DNA of 64,000 nt, taken from assembly GCF_000342005.1 (NCBI RefSeq), contig NZ_AOHO01000078.1, forward strand, positions 62,001-126,000. The letters run 5' to 3'. This DNA comes from Amycolatopsis decaplanina DSM 44594 (GTDB taxonomy: Bacteria; Actinomycetota; Actinomycetes; Mycobacteriales; Pseudonocardiaceae). A program made the translations under genes and the position numbers. Below are positions 17,218 through 26,348 of the stretch, in pieces. The first letter of the stretch is position 1. The number at the start of each line of letters is the position of its first letter. The notes under the pieces were generated by a model. That model saw nothing but the letters and a program-made list of their open reading frames with translations, was not told where the DNA came from and did no database searches.

Positions 17218-17892
17218 GTGAGTGCCGTCTCCCTCCGGATCCAGTGCGCGTGCACCGCCCTGGTTGCCCTCGGCGCCGCCTACGCCTCCTACATCCACGG
17301 ACGCCAATTCGCCCTCCGCTTCGGAGCCGACACGACGACCGCGTCCATCTGGCCCCTCATCGTCGACGGCCTTCTCACCACGGCGACCGTCGAACTGTGG
17401 AAACCGAACCGCGACGGCTCCAGCCGGTGGCCGACCTGGGCCGCTTTCCTCTTCGACATCTCGCTGTCGCTCTGCGCGAACATCGGCTCGGCGCCGGTAA
17501 CCAGCGCACTCGGTGTCGCCGTCGCGGCTTGCCCACCCCTTGCCCTGCTGCTAGCCGTCGAACTTCTAAACCGTGCCCTCAAACGCCACCGCACCGAACC
17601 CGTAGCCCCAAAACCTGAGGTGTCCGCACAAGGTCCCGTGGTCCCCTCCGCTCGACAGACTTCGGACGCATCGAGTCCGGTGGTCCCTCTGACAGCCGAA
17701 CAGCGAATGTGGAACCACTATGTGGCGGAACAGGAGTTAGGACGGACACCCTCCGGCGCCGATCTCGACCGGGTCGCCGGGACGCATAACTACGGCCGCA
17801 GGGTTCTCCGAAAGTGGCAAACCAAGGGCGTGCTCGCGCCCTCTGCTACCGGCCCCGCCACCGGGGTTTCGTCCGCCTCGATGACCGGATAG
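17218..17892 (+). CDS. DUF2637 membrane protein of integrative-element type
   Basis: 224 aa. Four hydrophobic segments in the N-terminal half (about residues 5-25, 42-60, 70-90 and 95-117) are followed by a Pro-rich linker and a C-terminal helical domain ('GADLDRVAGTHNYGRRVLRK') that resembles a winged-helix. DUF2637 proteins are common on actinomycete plasmids and integrative conjugative elements, where some assist mycelial plasmid spreading; no function is established for this one. GTG start at 17218 with GGGAGG seven bases upstream. It supports the integrated-element reading; no replication or FtsK-type transfer gene is seen. Confidence 0.8.
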   Translation: MSAVSLRIQCACTALVALGAAYASYIHGRQFALRFGADTTTASIWPLIVDGLLTTATVELWKPNRDGSSRWPTWAAFLFDISLSLCANIGSAPVTSALGVAVAACPPLALLLAVELLNRALKRHRTEPVAPKPEVSAQGPVVPSARQTSDASSPVVPLTAEQRMWNHYVAEQELGRTPSGADLDRVAGTHNYGRRVLRKWQTKGVLAPSATGPATGVSSASMTG

Positions 17893-17950
17893 CGCTGGCG
17901 GGTCTCGCGGGACATGCGATGATGGACAGCGATGACCAGTTGGAGGGGAG

Positions 17951-18940
17951 GTGACTGTGGCAACAGCAGAGATCATCACAGAAATGGTCCGTGCACATAC
18001 ACACGGTGACGACATTCGGTGGCTGAACCTACTGAAGCAGTTGATCGCGGCGGAGTCACGCGCAGGCCACACCCGCCAAGCCGCCCGGCTGAGGGAGCTA
18101 CTGTCCGAAGCCAAGGATGCCGATTTCAGCAAGACCGGGGCACGACGGCCCATCCAGCTCGCCCGGCCACCTCGCGATCTCGCTGACGTCCTCGACATCC
18201 GCTACAGCGAAATCAGCCTAGGCGAACTCGTTCTGCCGTCCGGCCTGCGCGCGAACGTGCAACGAGTCCTGGACGAACAACGGATGTCCGGCAGGCTCGC
18301 CGAGCACGGCTTGCGTGCCCGCCGAAGGCTTCTGCTGCACGGCCCGCCCGGTTGCGGCAAGACCATGGCCGCATACGCACTGGCAGGGGAACTGAAGCTC
18401 CCTCTGGCCCGAGTCAGGCTCGAAGTACTGTTCAACCGTTACCTGGGTGAAACCGCGGCCACGCTGACCGACATCTTCCAGCATATCGGCCGTGTTCGGG
18501 CCGTGTATCTGTTCGACGAGTTCGACGCGCTGGGCAAGCACCGCGGAGACGAGTTCGACGTCGGTGAAGCCAAACGCGTTGTGGGCACGTTTCTTCAGTT
18601 GCTGGACGCCGATGAAAGCGACAGCCTGATCGTGGCCGCCACCAACATCGGAGGCGCACTCGATCACGCACTTCTGCGTCGTTTCGACGATGTGCTCGAG
18701 TTTCCCCCACCGGACTCCGAAGGCCTGACGACCCTGCTGCGTCGCCTGCTTCGGTCCGTACCGCTCGACGACGCCGCCGTGGGCAACCTCGTCAGAGAAG
18801 CCCACGGGCTCTCCTTCGCTCAGGTTCGCGCCGCCGTGGACAACGCGCGAAAGGCCGCGATTCTCGCCGATCAGGAGTACCCCGCGTACGACGAGATCAG
18901 GACCGAACTGATGTCCCGTACCCGGGAGGGCAGTCTGTGA
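17951..18940 (+). CDS. AAA+ ATPase partnered with a subtilisin-like protease
   Basis: 329 aa. A helical N-terminal region (about 1-90) precedes one AAA+ module: Walker A GPPGCGKT at residues 131-138, Walker B VYLFDE at about 185-190, sensor 1 'IVAATN', arginine finger in 'LLRRFDD', and a helical lid at the C terminus. There is no transmembrane segment. The closest type is the classical Spastin/FtsH-like AAA clade. GTG start at 17951, directly after GGAGGGGAG; a GTG two codons later (17957) is also plausible. The protease gene begins 10 bases downstream, so the two form an operon. The ATPase may remodel or present substrates to the protease. Such pairs occur in bacterial defence-rich regions, but I know of no firm function for this one. 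Confidence 0.85.
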   Translation: MTVATAEIITEMVRAHTHGDDIRWLNLLKQLIAAESRAGHTRQAARLRELLSEAKDADFSKTGARRPIQLARPPRDLADVLDIRYSEISLGELVLPSGLRANVQRVLDEQRMSGRLAEHGLRARRRLLLHGPPGCGKTMAAYALAGELKLPLARVRLEVLFNRYLGETAATLTDIFQHIGRVRAVYLFDEFDALGKHRGDEFDVGEAKRVVGTFLQLLDADESDSLIVAATNIGGALDHALLRRFDDVLEFPPPDSEGLTTLLRRLLRSVPLDDAAVGNLVREAHGLSFAQVRAAVDNARKAAILADQEYPAYDEIRTELMSRTREGSL

Positions 18941-18950
18941 CGGATCCAGC

Positions 18951-21134
18951 ATGATTCGGACAGGGCTCCCACTGCTCAGGGTCAGCCGCGCGGCCGAGGA
19001 AGCCTACCGGGCGTTCGGTGGTGGCAAACGTCGCCCGCCACCCGCCCGGACTCGGCAACAGCATGCGGCGAGGTTGCTCCGTTCACTGGATGCAATCGAG
19101 GGAAGGCAGATAATTCCGGCCCCCGGAAGCGAAGGCCGGCTGATCACGGCCACCGGTTCATCAGACTTGAGCAAGTACGCGGACAGCCTGGGCGACAAGT
19201 CGTCATCCGCGGTACTGGTCTCCATCGACCAAGGACAGGCGCTAGTGCACGTCCGGACGGACGCCCGAGCGCTTCGCCGCAAGATCGAACAGTACCGGGA
19301 CAAGACCACCAAGTCCGGAGCGCCTTCCAACGAGCCACTCATAGCACGCATCGACTCCCTCCGTGTCCCCACACTGGCCGATCTGAGCTTGGGTGAGTTC
19401 AGCGCCGACGACATCGACGACAACACCTCGTACTGGGTGGAGCTGTGGACACGCGGCGGCAGCCTCGACTCAGCTCACGACAGGGAGCGGGTACGACAGG
19501 AGATCCACTGGCTCGCTCAACTGGGCGGTCACCATGGATCTCCGACGCGGTTCGAAGGAGCCGAGCGAGACATCTTCCTGGCCCGTCTCTCCGGAAACGT
19601 CCTTTCCGAACTCCCGAGCCTGGTTCCCGAGGTCTACGAAGTCCACCTCGCTCAACGTGTACGACTCGTCGAAGCATTGCTGCAGGGTGAAGCATCGGCC
19701 TCACCTCCTGTAGCAGTCGGCGAACCACCGACAGACGCGACCGTGGTCGCCGTGCACGACACCGGGATCAGCCCGGCACATCCGTACCTACGGCCGATCT
19801 TGCTGGGAAGCGGCAGCGTGGTACCCGGTGAGCCGGACGCGGCGGACCGTCACGGGCACGGCACCGCTATGTCCGGTATCGCCGCGTACCCGGACTATCT
19901 GCAAGGAATTGCGGCAGGCTTGCTGAATCCCCGGATCAAGCTGATCGGCATGCGCCTCATACCCACCCCCACCAGCGGTCCACAGGACGACGACCCGGAA
20001 CTTTGGGCGGAGCGTACGGAGAACTCCGTCGTCGAGGCCGAGAATCTCGCGAACGGCCACAATGTGGTCCACAGCCTCAGTGTCGGAGCGGACAACCCGA
20101 CCGCACTCCGCACGGCGTGGTCGATCGGGGTCGACCGGCTCGCCTGGAACGACGGGCGAGGACGGCTGATCGTCGTCGCCGCAGGCAACGTACCCAACGA
20201 CCGGCTTGCCACGGTGGCCGAGGACTATCCCACCGTGAACTTGGGCGAACCGATCTGCCAGCCGGCTCAAGCGTGGAATGCGCTCACCGTCGGCGGCTAT
20301 ACCGGTCTTGCGGGTCCTGCCGCCCAGGGCACTGGCTCTTATCCTGCTCCGTTGGCACCGTCGGGTGGTCTGAGCCCCTACGCCAGCACGGACGTGGGTG
20401 GTAGCGCTCGGCCGATCAAACCCGACATCGTGAAAGAGGCAGGCAATACGGCTCCAGGGGGCGGTCTGCCGAACACGGGAGCACAGCACCTGTCGTTGTG
20501 GACGACGAGTTATCGGCACGGTAGTGGCGAACTGAGCACCCAGGTCTGGGCCACCAGTCCGGCCGCGGCGTCGGCCGCTGCCGACCTCGCGACGCTCGCG
20601 CGCTTGCATCCCGGCCTGGGAGCCTCCGCTTTACGCGCCCTGTATGTACACAGCGCACGCTGGACACCTGCCATGATGGCCCAGTTCAGCGACCGCAAAG
20701 ACCGGTTGCGCGCGGTCGGCTACGGTGTCCCGGATCTTCGCCTGGCCAGTGGTGCGGACAGCAACCGTCCGGTCTTCGTTCACGAAGGCGCCCTCGCCCC
20801 GGGCCGCAGGCAAGCTCACCTGCTGCGGGTACCACTGCCCCAACAGGTTCTCAACGACAACGCCGAGACACCGGTACGGCTGACCGTCACGCTCGCCTAT
20901 TTCGTCGAACCCACCGAAACGCTCGATATCCGCCGCTACGCGGGCGGAAAACTCAAATGGGAGATGCAGGGGCCTCTCGAAAGCGAGGACCAGATGCGGC
21001 GCAGAATCAACGCGCTCGCACGAAGCACGGGAACGAGCAAGGCCAAGACCAGCGGATACAACTGGACGGTCGGGTCACTGCACCGCGCCCGCGGCACGGT
21101 GCAGCATGACTGCCTGGATCTGACGGCCAGGTGA
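18951..21134 (+). CDS. S8 (subtilisin-like) serine protease with possible +1-frame C-terminal extension
   Basis: 727 aa in the main frame. An N-terminal domain of about 260 residues of unknown type precedes a peptidase S8 domain with the full triad: Asp270 in 'AVHDTG', His303 in 'HGHGT', Ser536 in 'ATSPAAAS', and the oxyanion Asn in 'VVAAGN'. No signal peptide is seen, so the protein is probably cytosolic, as expected for an ATPase partner. A C-terminal beta-rich region follows. After the TGA at 21132-21134, the +1 frame continues to 21312 with 'GDRLIAIYPALGWWEDHDRT' and 'PYAMVVSVDFGAADVDIYNA', which looks like the normal end of this protease subfamily. The junction codons are AGG-TGA. This could be a frameshift mutation, a sequencing error or programmed frameshifting. 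Confidence 0.85.
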   Translation: MIRTGLPLLRVSRAAEEAYRAFGGGKRRPPPARTRQQHAARLLRSLDAIEGRQIIPAPGSEGRLITATGSSDLSKYADSLGDKSSSAVLVSIDQGQALVHVRTDARALRRKIEQYRDKTTKSGAPSNEPLIARIDSLRVPTLADLSLGEFSADDIDDNTSYWVELWTRGGSLDSAHDRERVRQEIHWLAQLGGHHGSPTRFEGAERDIFLARLSGNVLSELPSLVPEVYEVHLAQRVRLVEALLQGEASASPPVAVGEPPTDATVVAVHDTGISPAHPYLRPILLGSGSVVPGEPDAADRHGHGTAMSGIAAYPDYLQGIAAGLLNPRIKLIGMRLIPTPTSGPQDDDPELWAERTENSVVEAENLANGHNVVHSLSVGADNPTALRTAWSIGVDRLAWNDGRGRLIVVAAGNVPNDRLATVAEDYPTVNLGEPICQPAQAWNALTVGGYTGLAGPAAQGTGSYPAPLAPSGGLSPYASTDVGGSARPIKPDIVKEAGNTAPGGGLPNTGAQHLSLWTTSYRHGSGELSTQVWATSPAAASAAADLATLARLHPGLGASALRALYVHSARWTPAMMAQFSDRKDRLRAVGYGVPDLRLASGADSNRPVFVHEGALAPGRRQAHLLRVPLPQQVLNDNAETPVRLTVTLAYFVEPTETLDIRRYAGGKLKWEMQGPLESEDQMRRRINALARSTGTSKAKTSGYNWTVGSLHRARGTVQHDCLDLTAR

Positions 21135-21342
21135 ACTCGTGGGCGACCGGCTGATCGCCATCTATCCGGCATTGGGCTGGTGGGAAGACCATGACCGCAC
21201 CAGGCATCTCCGGATTCCGTATGCAATGGTCGTCAGCGTCGACTTCGGGGCAGCGGACGTGGACATCTACAACGCGGTCCAGATCAGCACGACGGCCAGC
21301 GTATCCGTCTGATCATCCCCGGTGCCGGGGCGCACGCCCGAC

Positions 21343-21756
21343 TCACCTGGTGGCGAGCGCGACGGCGGCGACAAGCGCGGAGAGCGTCGTGGCCATGGCG
21401 CTCACGGCAGCGGCCGAATTGGCCGTGTTACCCCAGAACCGGCCGAAGAGTTCGCCCCACTTACTGGCCCGGAACGCCATCTTCATTTTCTGCCATTTGT
21501 GCTCACGCAGGGAGCACCCCAGCAGCAGGCCGGAAGAGTTTCGGCGGCAACCGTTCCCGTCGCGCGTCGTCGCCATACACCACGAGGGCGCGGCGAAGAG
21601 CATGTAGAGCAAGGTCAGCGACGAAGCGATCAGAATGAACGCGGCGCTCATGTTCCCCGATGCCCAGCCGTACACGATGACCGGCAAGAGAACATACCCG
21701 AAATACCGGCCGATGAACCCCGGCTTCCTTTTCCGTTTCCTCCCCATGCATTCCAT
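21343..21756 (-). CDS. Small membrane protein, unknown function
   Basis: 137 aa (134 if the ATG at 21747 is used). A basic N terminus (MGRKRKRKPGF) precedes two closely spaced hydrophobic helices ('YVLLPVIVYGWASG' and 'AAFILIASSLTLLYMLFAAP'). A central soluble part with paired Cys ('WCMATTRDGNGCRRNSSG', then 'LLLGCSLREHKWQKMK') could bind metal, and the C terminus is a third hydrophobic Ala/Val-rich helix. It is convergent with the protease gene and lies between the two defence-like units. I do not recognise a family with a defined role. Confidence 0.6.
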   Translation of the reverse strand: MECMGRKRKRKPGFIGRYFGYVLLPVIVYGWASGNMSAAFILIASSLTLLYMLFAAPSWCMATTRDGNGCRRNSSGLLLGCSLREHKWQKMKMAFRASKWGELFGRFWGNTANSAAAVSAMATTLSALVAAVALATR

Positions 21757-22641
21757 GTTAATGCGGTTTTCGCGACATGAAAGCGCCTGATTGTGTGCGC
21801 CGGCAGCGGAATCAGTCACCGAGCAGCAAAACACAACAGTAGGATTGGTTCCGTCGCACCGGACCACCGACCCGAGCGGGCTAGTCACCGACACGCACAG
21901 TGGCGCCCGCCCGGAAGATCGCCTGACGAGACGTCGCGGACCATTGCGGAACCGCGCAGGATCATGGCGTACCGCTCCTGGAGGTCGTGCTCGGCTTGCG
22001 CCCGGGCAGTACACCGAGGTCGTAGGCCCGATCCCTGCCTTGGATCAGGTGCATCACCGATTTGTTGACACCCGTCGCCGTCAGGATGGTCGTGGCCCTG
22101 CGCGGCATTTCGGAGTCGAGACCGAGGAAATGCCGCCCCATGCCGAGGATGGTGGTCTGGTGTAGTACTTGCCCTAGACCCCGATCACCGCGCCGGTGCT
22201 GTTCGGGTCATTGTGAAGCCTCCGGCAACGATCGGCCACGTCCCGGCGGAGCACCAAGACATCCGCCTCGTGGGCCACCTTGCTCGTCCCGATCACGGCG
22301 ACACCGGCCCCCAGGTGGTTCAGCACCACGTGGGATGTTCTCAGACCGGAGCCACGAGGTACGACGGTTTCGCCCGACAGCGAGCTCCCCTGTTCTCGAG
22401 AAAATCCGTTTGCACCGAACCGGGACAGTCACCGGCTCCGGGATTTGTCATATCCCGTCCGTCGCAGCGCGAGTCGCCCCCGTTACGCAGATCCGGCAGT
22501 GCCTTGTCCCTCGCAGTATCGTCAACTCGGCACGTTCAGGTGACGATCCCGTCAAGCCTGTAACCCCAGCGCGGTCGCTCTCGATCACTCAGCGAAGCAT
22601 GACGAAACGTCGCCGGACGGCGATGCGACCTGGGAGGTTTC
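21757..22641. other. Non-coding stretch between the two defence-like units
   Basis: About 885 bases. Open frames exist but show no recognisable protein and overlap out of frame with the downstream gene. It probably contains the promoter of the TerB-ATPase-helicase operon near its right end and may hold decayed genes. Confidence 0.45.
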
Positions 22642-25011
22642 TTGGCAGGGCTGATCGCAGTGCTGGTGATCGCGTTCCTGGGCGTGCTGGCGATCATCGT
22701 CGTGCTGACCTGGAAGGCTCTTCAGCCATCGGCCGCCAGGACAGCCCGCACCCCGCCGGCGCCTCCTCGGCCGACGTCTCCCGCACCAGTGCTGGATCAT
22801 CGCCCGCCTCACAGCCACGTCGTGCAGCCGCCACCTATCCGCTCGCAGCCTGTGTCCCGCCCTCACCCCGCGCCGCGACCGGCTGCCACACCGCCTCGCG
22901 GGAACCGGTCGATCTCGGCCCCGCCGCCACGGCAACAACAGCCGTCCAGCGGTCACGGTTGGGTTCCGCGTGGTCAGGACATCACGATCGCGGGCCTGAC
23001 CGTGCAGGGCGGCATGCTTTACGTAGGCGTCGGAATGCCGGACGCGGCCGGTATCGGCGTCGAACCCGCCTTGATCGATCCGACTTCGCCGGTCGACACA
23101 CGTGATCCGGACTGGCAGGGCCAGTCGATGGACTACTGGCCCTGTTACAGCGACATCTCGCCGAAGGCTCGCGGCGCCTATCTGTCGTGGCTGGCCGGTG
23201 GCCGTGCGAATCCGAATGCCTACATCGGCTATGTGTTCCTGTATTTCTATGGGTTGGAACGCCGGCTGCTCACGGAGATCCCCGAACTCGACAACAGCGG
23301 CGCCGAACGCGCGATCCTGGTCGCCGAGGTCCGACGGTTGCTGCAAATCTACAGCGGAAACCGATCCTTCAAAGGATATGCCGAAGGTCTGCTCGAAGCA
23401 GCCACACTTCTCGATCCGGCTGTGCGCTACGACCGCGCGGCGCCGCCGGTCACCGAGTGGAGCCATGAACTGCCGATCGATCTGAAGATCGGGTTGGCAC
23501 AGCTGGCGGTCGAAGGGCGCGCGGTTCCAGCGGATTGGGCACTTTCGTGGTACGCGCACCATCCCGACACTTACCTGCGTACACCCGCCGTTCGATGCCC
23601 GAACGAGTTCCTTGAGCTTTTCACTAAGCGGTATCGCGCGAAGTTCGGTGACGGCTTGGTCGTGAAACCGAACAAGCCGCGCCTCTCGGTGAGCTATTAC
23701 GCCGCCAGCATCGGTTTCCAAGGACATGTCGACCTGGAGAACACGGCGCTCCCGGACGTCGGCCGACTGAGCGGCCCGATCACCAAACTCCGCGACATCG
23801 TCGAGGCCGTGACCAGCGATCTGGAGGCGTACAGCCGCTATCTCGGCCGCTATCCGGATGGCGCGGGCTCACCGGCGGCGATCGCCCTGCTTCCTGACGG
23901 AGTCACACATAAGCCCAGTCCTGAGACCGATGCGTTGTGGTCATGGGCGGCGCAGTGCATCGGCAGCGATGGCCGAGGCGTCATCTCGGCCCAAGAGCTG
24001 ATCTCCCGATGGCCGACGAAGACCGGAAAGCTGGCCAAAGCCGATTCCGTCGCTGTAGCCCAGCTGCTCGAACACCGTGGTCTCGGCATCGAACCCGACG
24101 TCCGGTTCGGCGGAACCACGCCGACTCCGACCTCGTCCATCGTTCTCTTCCGCCGCGCGGAGCGACCGGTCAGCGCACCTGGCGTCGAGTACGCGGCCGC
24201 ACTCGCGATCATCAACCTCGGCATGCTCGTCGCCACGGCGGACGGCACAGTCAGCGAGCCCGAGCGTCGCACTCTGCGCGAGCTGGCGATCGACGAACTC
24301 GATCTCAGCGAAGACGAACAACTCCGTCTCGACGCACACGCGGCACTGGTCCTGACGAAGCCACCTACGCCGGCTGTCTTGCGCCGACGGCTGGAATCTC
24401 TGTCGACCTCCCGGAGGGCCACGGTGGGGCGGTTGCTGACCACCATCGCGGCCGCCGACGGCCAGGTCACCCCGGACGAGATCCGCACGCTCGAGCGGCT
24501 GTTCACCACCCTCGGTCTCGATCCAGGCGACGTGTACGGGTCGCTTCATGCGGCTGCGACAGACGACTTGACCCGCGCTGAAATCCCTGGCAAGCAAAAG
24601 GCGGGCTTACGGATTCCGCCGTCTCCGGCGAGCCGTCAGGACTCGACGACACTGACACTGGATCCGGAACGATTGGCACGTACCAGGGCCGAGTCGGTGC
24701 TGGTGGCAGCCGAGCTGGCCGAGATCTTCGCCGACGACGAGCCTGTCGCGCCTCCGTCCCCTCCCCCTGTCGACGAGGCCGCCGTCGACGGCCTCGATGA
24801 CGCGCACACGCGGTTGTTCCACCTCCTCGTCGCGCGCGACACGTGGAGCCGCGCCGAACTCGACGAGCTCGCTGCCGAGGTCGGCCTCATGCCCGACGGT
24901 GCCCTGGAAGCCCTCAACGAAGCAGCGTATGACCGCACCGGTGAGCCCTTGTGTGAAGGCTCGGATCCCCTCGACATCAACCAGGACATCGTGAAGGACA
25001 TGCTCGGATGA
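22642..25011 (+). CDS. Membrane-anchored TerB-domain protein (Shango SngA-like)
   Basis: 789 aa. One N-terminal transmembrane helix (about residues 3-24, 'LIAVLVIAFLGVLAIIVVLT'), a Pro-rich linker to about residue 110, a TerB-N domain ('GLTVQGGMLYVGVGMPDAAG' onwards, with 'EPALIDP'), a central TerB-like helical domain (about 520-635, two repeats with 'VATADGTVSEPE' and 'AAADGQVTPDE' acidic loops), and a TerB-C domain at the end. The TTG at 22642 follows GGGAGG at good spacing. The stop overlaps the next ATG by 4 bp. TerB acidic loops resemble metal-binding sites. With the next two genes this is the gene set of the Shango anti-phage system; the membrane anchor suggests the complex acts at the membrane. 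Confidence 0.85.
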   Translation: MAGLIAVLVIAFLGVLAIIVVLTWKALQPSAARTARTPPAPPRPTSPAPVLDHRPPHSHVVQPPPIRSQPVSRPHPAPRPAATPPRGNRSISAPPPRQQQPSSGHGWVPRGQDITIAGLTVQGGMLYVGVGMPDAAGIGVEPALIDPTSPVDTRDPDWQGQSMDYWPCYSDISPKARGAYLSWLAGGRANPNAYIGYVFLYFYGLERRLLTEIPELDNSGAERAILVAEVRRLLQIYSGNRSFKGYAEGLLEAATLLDPAVRYDRAAPPVTEWSHELPIDLKIGLAQLAVEGRAVPADWALSWYAHHPDTYLRTPAVRCPNEFLELFTKRYRAKFGDGLVVKPNKPRLSVSYYAASIGFQGHVDLENTALPDVGRLSGPITKLRDIVEAVTSDLEAYSRYLGRYPDGAGSPAAIALLPDGVTHKPSPETDALWSWAAQCIGSDGRGVISAQELISRWPTKTGKLAKADSVAVAQLLEHRGLGIEPDVRFGGTTPTPTSSIVLFRRAERPVSAPGVEYAAALAIINLGMLVATADGTVSEPERRTLRELAIDELDLSEDEQLRLDAHAALVLTKPPTPAVLRRRLESLSTSRRATVGRLLTTIAAADGQVTPDEIRTLERLFTTLGLDPGDVYGSLHAAATDDLTRAEIPGKQKAGLRIPPSPASRQDSTTLTLDPERLARTRAESVLVAAELAEIFADDEPVAPPSPPPVDEAAVDGLDDAHTRLFHLLVARDTWSRAELDELAAEVGLMPDGALEALNEAAYDRTGEPLCEGSDPLDINQDIVKDMLG

Positions 25012-26348
25012 CGACGCCCGCACAAAAACCCGTTCGCCTGCGCCCCCGTGATCGGGACGCGATCATCTCGTCGCTGCGGTCCGGGGTCGTGCCCCGCGCC
25101 GGGTTCCAGCACGTCCAGGTGGGTCGCGCGGCCGAGGTTTCGGCGATGAGCCAGGAAATCACCAGGATCGCCGACGGTGGCTCCGCGGTCCGGTTCGTGA
25201 TCGGCGAGTACGGCGCCGGCAAGACGTTCTTCCTCAACCTGGTCCGCTCCATCGCCGCCGAGCGCAAGCTCGTCACGACTTCCGCCGATCTCACACCCGA
25301 TCGGCGCCTGCACGCGAGCGGCGGGCAGGCCCGCTCGCTGTACGCCGAGCTGATGCGCAACATCTCCACCCGCTCGACTCCGGACGGCAACGCCCTGCCC
25401 AGCATCGTGGAGCGGTTCGTGACTTCGGCGATCCAGGAGGCCGCCAGTGTCGGCGTATCGCCTTCCACCTGCATTGCCGACCGCCTCGAAAGGCTGTCCG
25501 AAAGCGTCGGCGGCTACGACTTCGCGCAAGTGATCGGTGCCTATTGGAAAGGCCACGACACCGGCAACGAACAGCTGAAGGCTGACGCGGTCCGCTGGTT
25601 GCGTGGCGAATTCACCACACGCACGGACGCGCGCGCCGCGCTCGGAGTACGCGGCATCGTCGACGACACCAACTTCTACGACCAGCTGAAGCTCGTCGCC
25701 AGGTTCGTCCGGTTGGCCGGTTTCTCCGGATTGCTCGTCTGTCTCGACGAGATGGTCAACCTCTACAAGCTCGCGCATACAGGCGCCCGCAAGTCGAACT
25801 ACGAGCAGGTCCTGCGCATCGTCAACGACTGCCTCCAAGGCAACGTCGAAGGGCTCGGCTTCTGTTTCGGTGGCACACCGGAGATGTTGATGGACACCCG
25901 GCGAGGGCTCTACAGCTACGAAGCGCTCCGCAGCCGCCTCGCCGAGAACAACTTCGCCATCGGCGGCTTGGTCGACTACTCCGGCCCGGTCCTTCGGCTG
26001 GCGAACCTGACCCCGGAAGACATGCACGTCCTGCTGGAACGCCTGCGCCACGTCTACGCCGCCGGGGATCCCGCCGCGTACCTCGTCCCGGACGAAGCGC
26101 TGGGAGCGTTCATGCAACACTGCGCCGGAAGGATCGGCGACGCCTATTTCCGGACTCCCCGGAACACCATCAAGGAGTTCGTGAACCTCCTGGCCGTGCT
26201 CGACCAGAATCCCGGCGCCGACTGGCGGCAACTCCTCGGCAACGTCTCGATCGACACCGAGTCCAACCCCGACCTGGAGCCGCTCCCCGACGAACTCGGC
26301 GGGCAGAACGTGGACAGCACCGATGAACTCACCAGCCTCCGCATCTGA
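25008..26348 (+). CDS. DUF2791 / BrxD-like P-loop ATPase (Shango SngB-like)
   Basis: 446 aa. Walker A GEYGAGKT at residues 66-73, Walker B 'LLVCLDEM', and the 'RLAENNFAI' region belong to the DUF2791 (BREX ATP-binding) group, also seen as BrxD next to BrxHI helicases in type 2 BREX. 'RDAIISSLRSGVVPRAGFQH' at the N terminus is typical of the group. The gene is overlapped by 4 bp with the TerB-domain gene and overlaps the helicase gene by 26 bp, so the three must be co-expressed. The role is presumably ATP-driven loading of the helicase on phage DNA; the mechanism is inferred. Confidence 0.88.
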   Translation: MTTPAQKPVRLRPRDRDAIISSLRSGVVPRAGFQHVQVGRAAEVSAMSQEITRIADGGSAVRFVIGEYGAGKTFFLNLVRSIAAERKLVTTSADLTPDRRLHASGGQARSLYAELMRNISTRSTPDGNALPSIVERFVTSAIQEAASVGVSPSTCIADRLERLSESVGGYDFAQVIGAYWKGHDTGNEQLKADAVRWLRGEFTTRTDARAALGVRGIVDDTNFYDQLKLVARFVRLAGFSGLLVCLDEMVNLYKLAHTGARKSNYEQVLRIVNDCLQGNVEGLGFCFGGTPEMLMDTRRGLYSYEALRSRLAENNFAIGGLVDYSGPVLRLANLTPEDMHVLLERLRHVYAAGDPAAYLVPDEALGAFMQHCAGRIGDAYFRTPRNTIKEFVNLLAVLDQNPGADWRQLLGNVSIDTESNPDLEPLPDELGGQNVDSTDELTSLRI

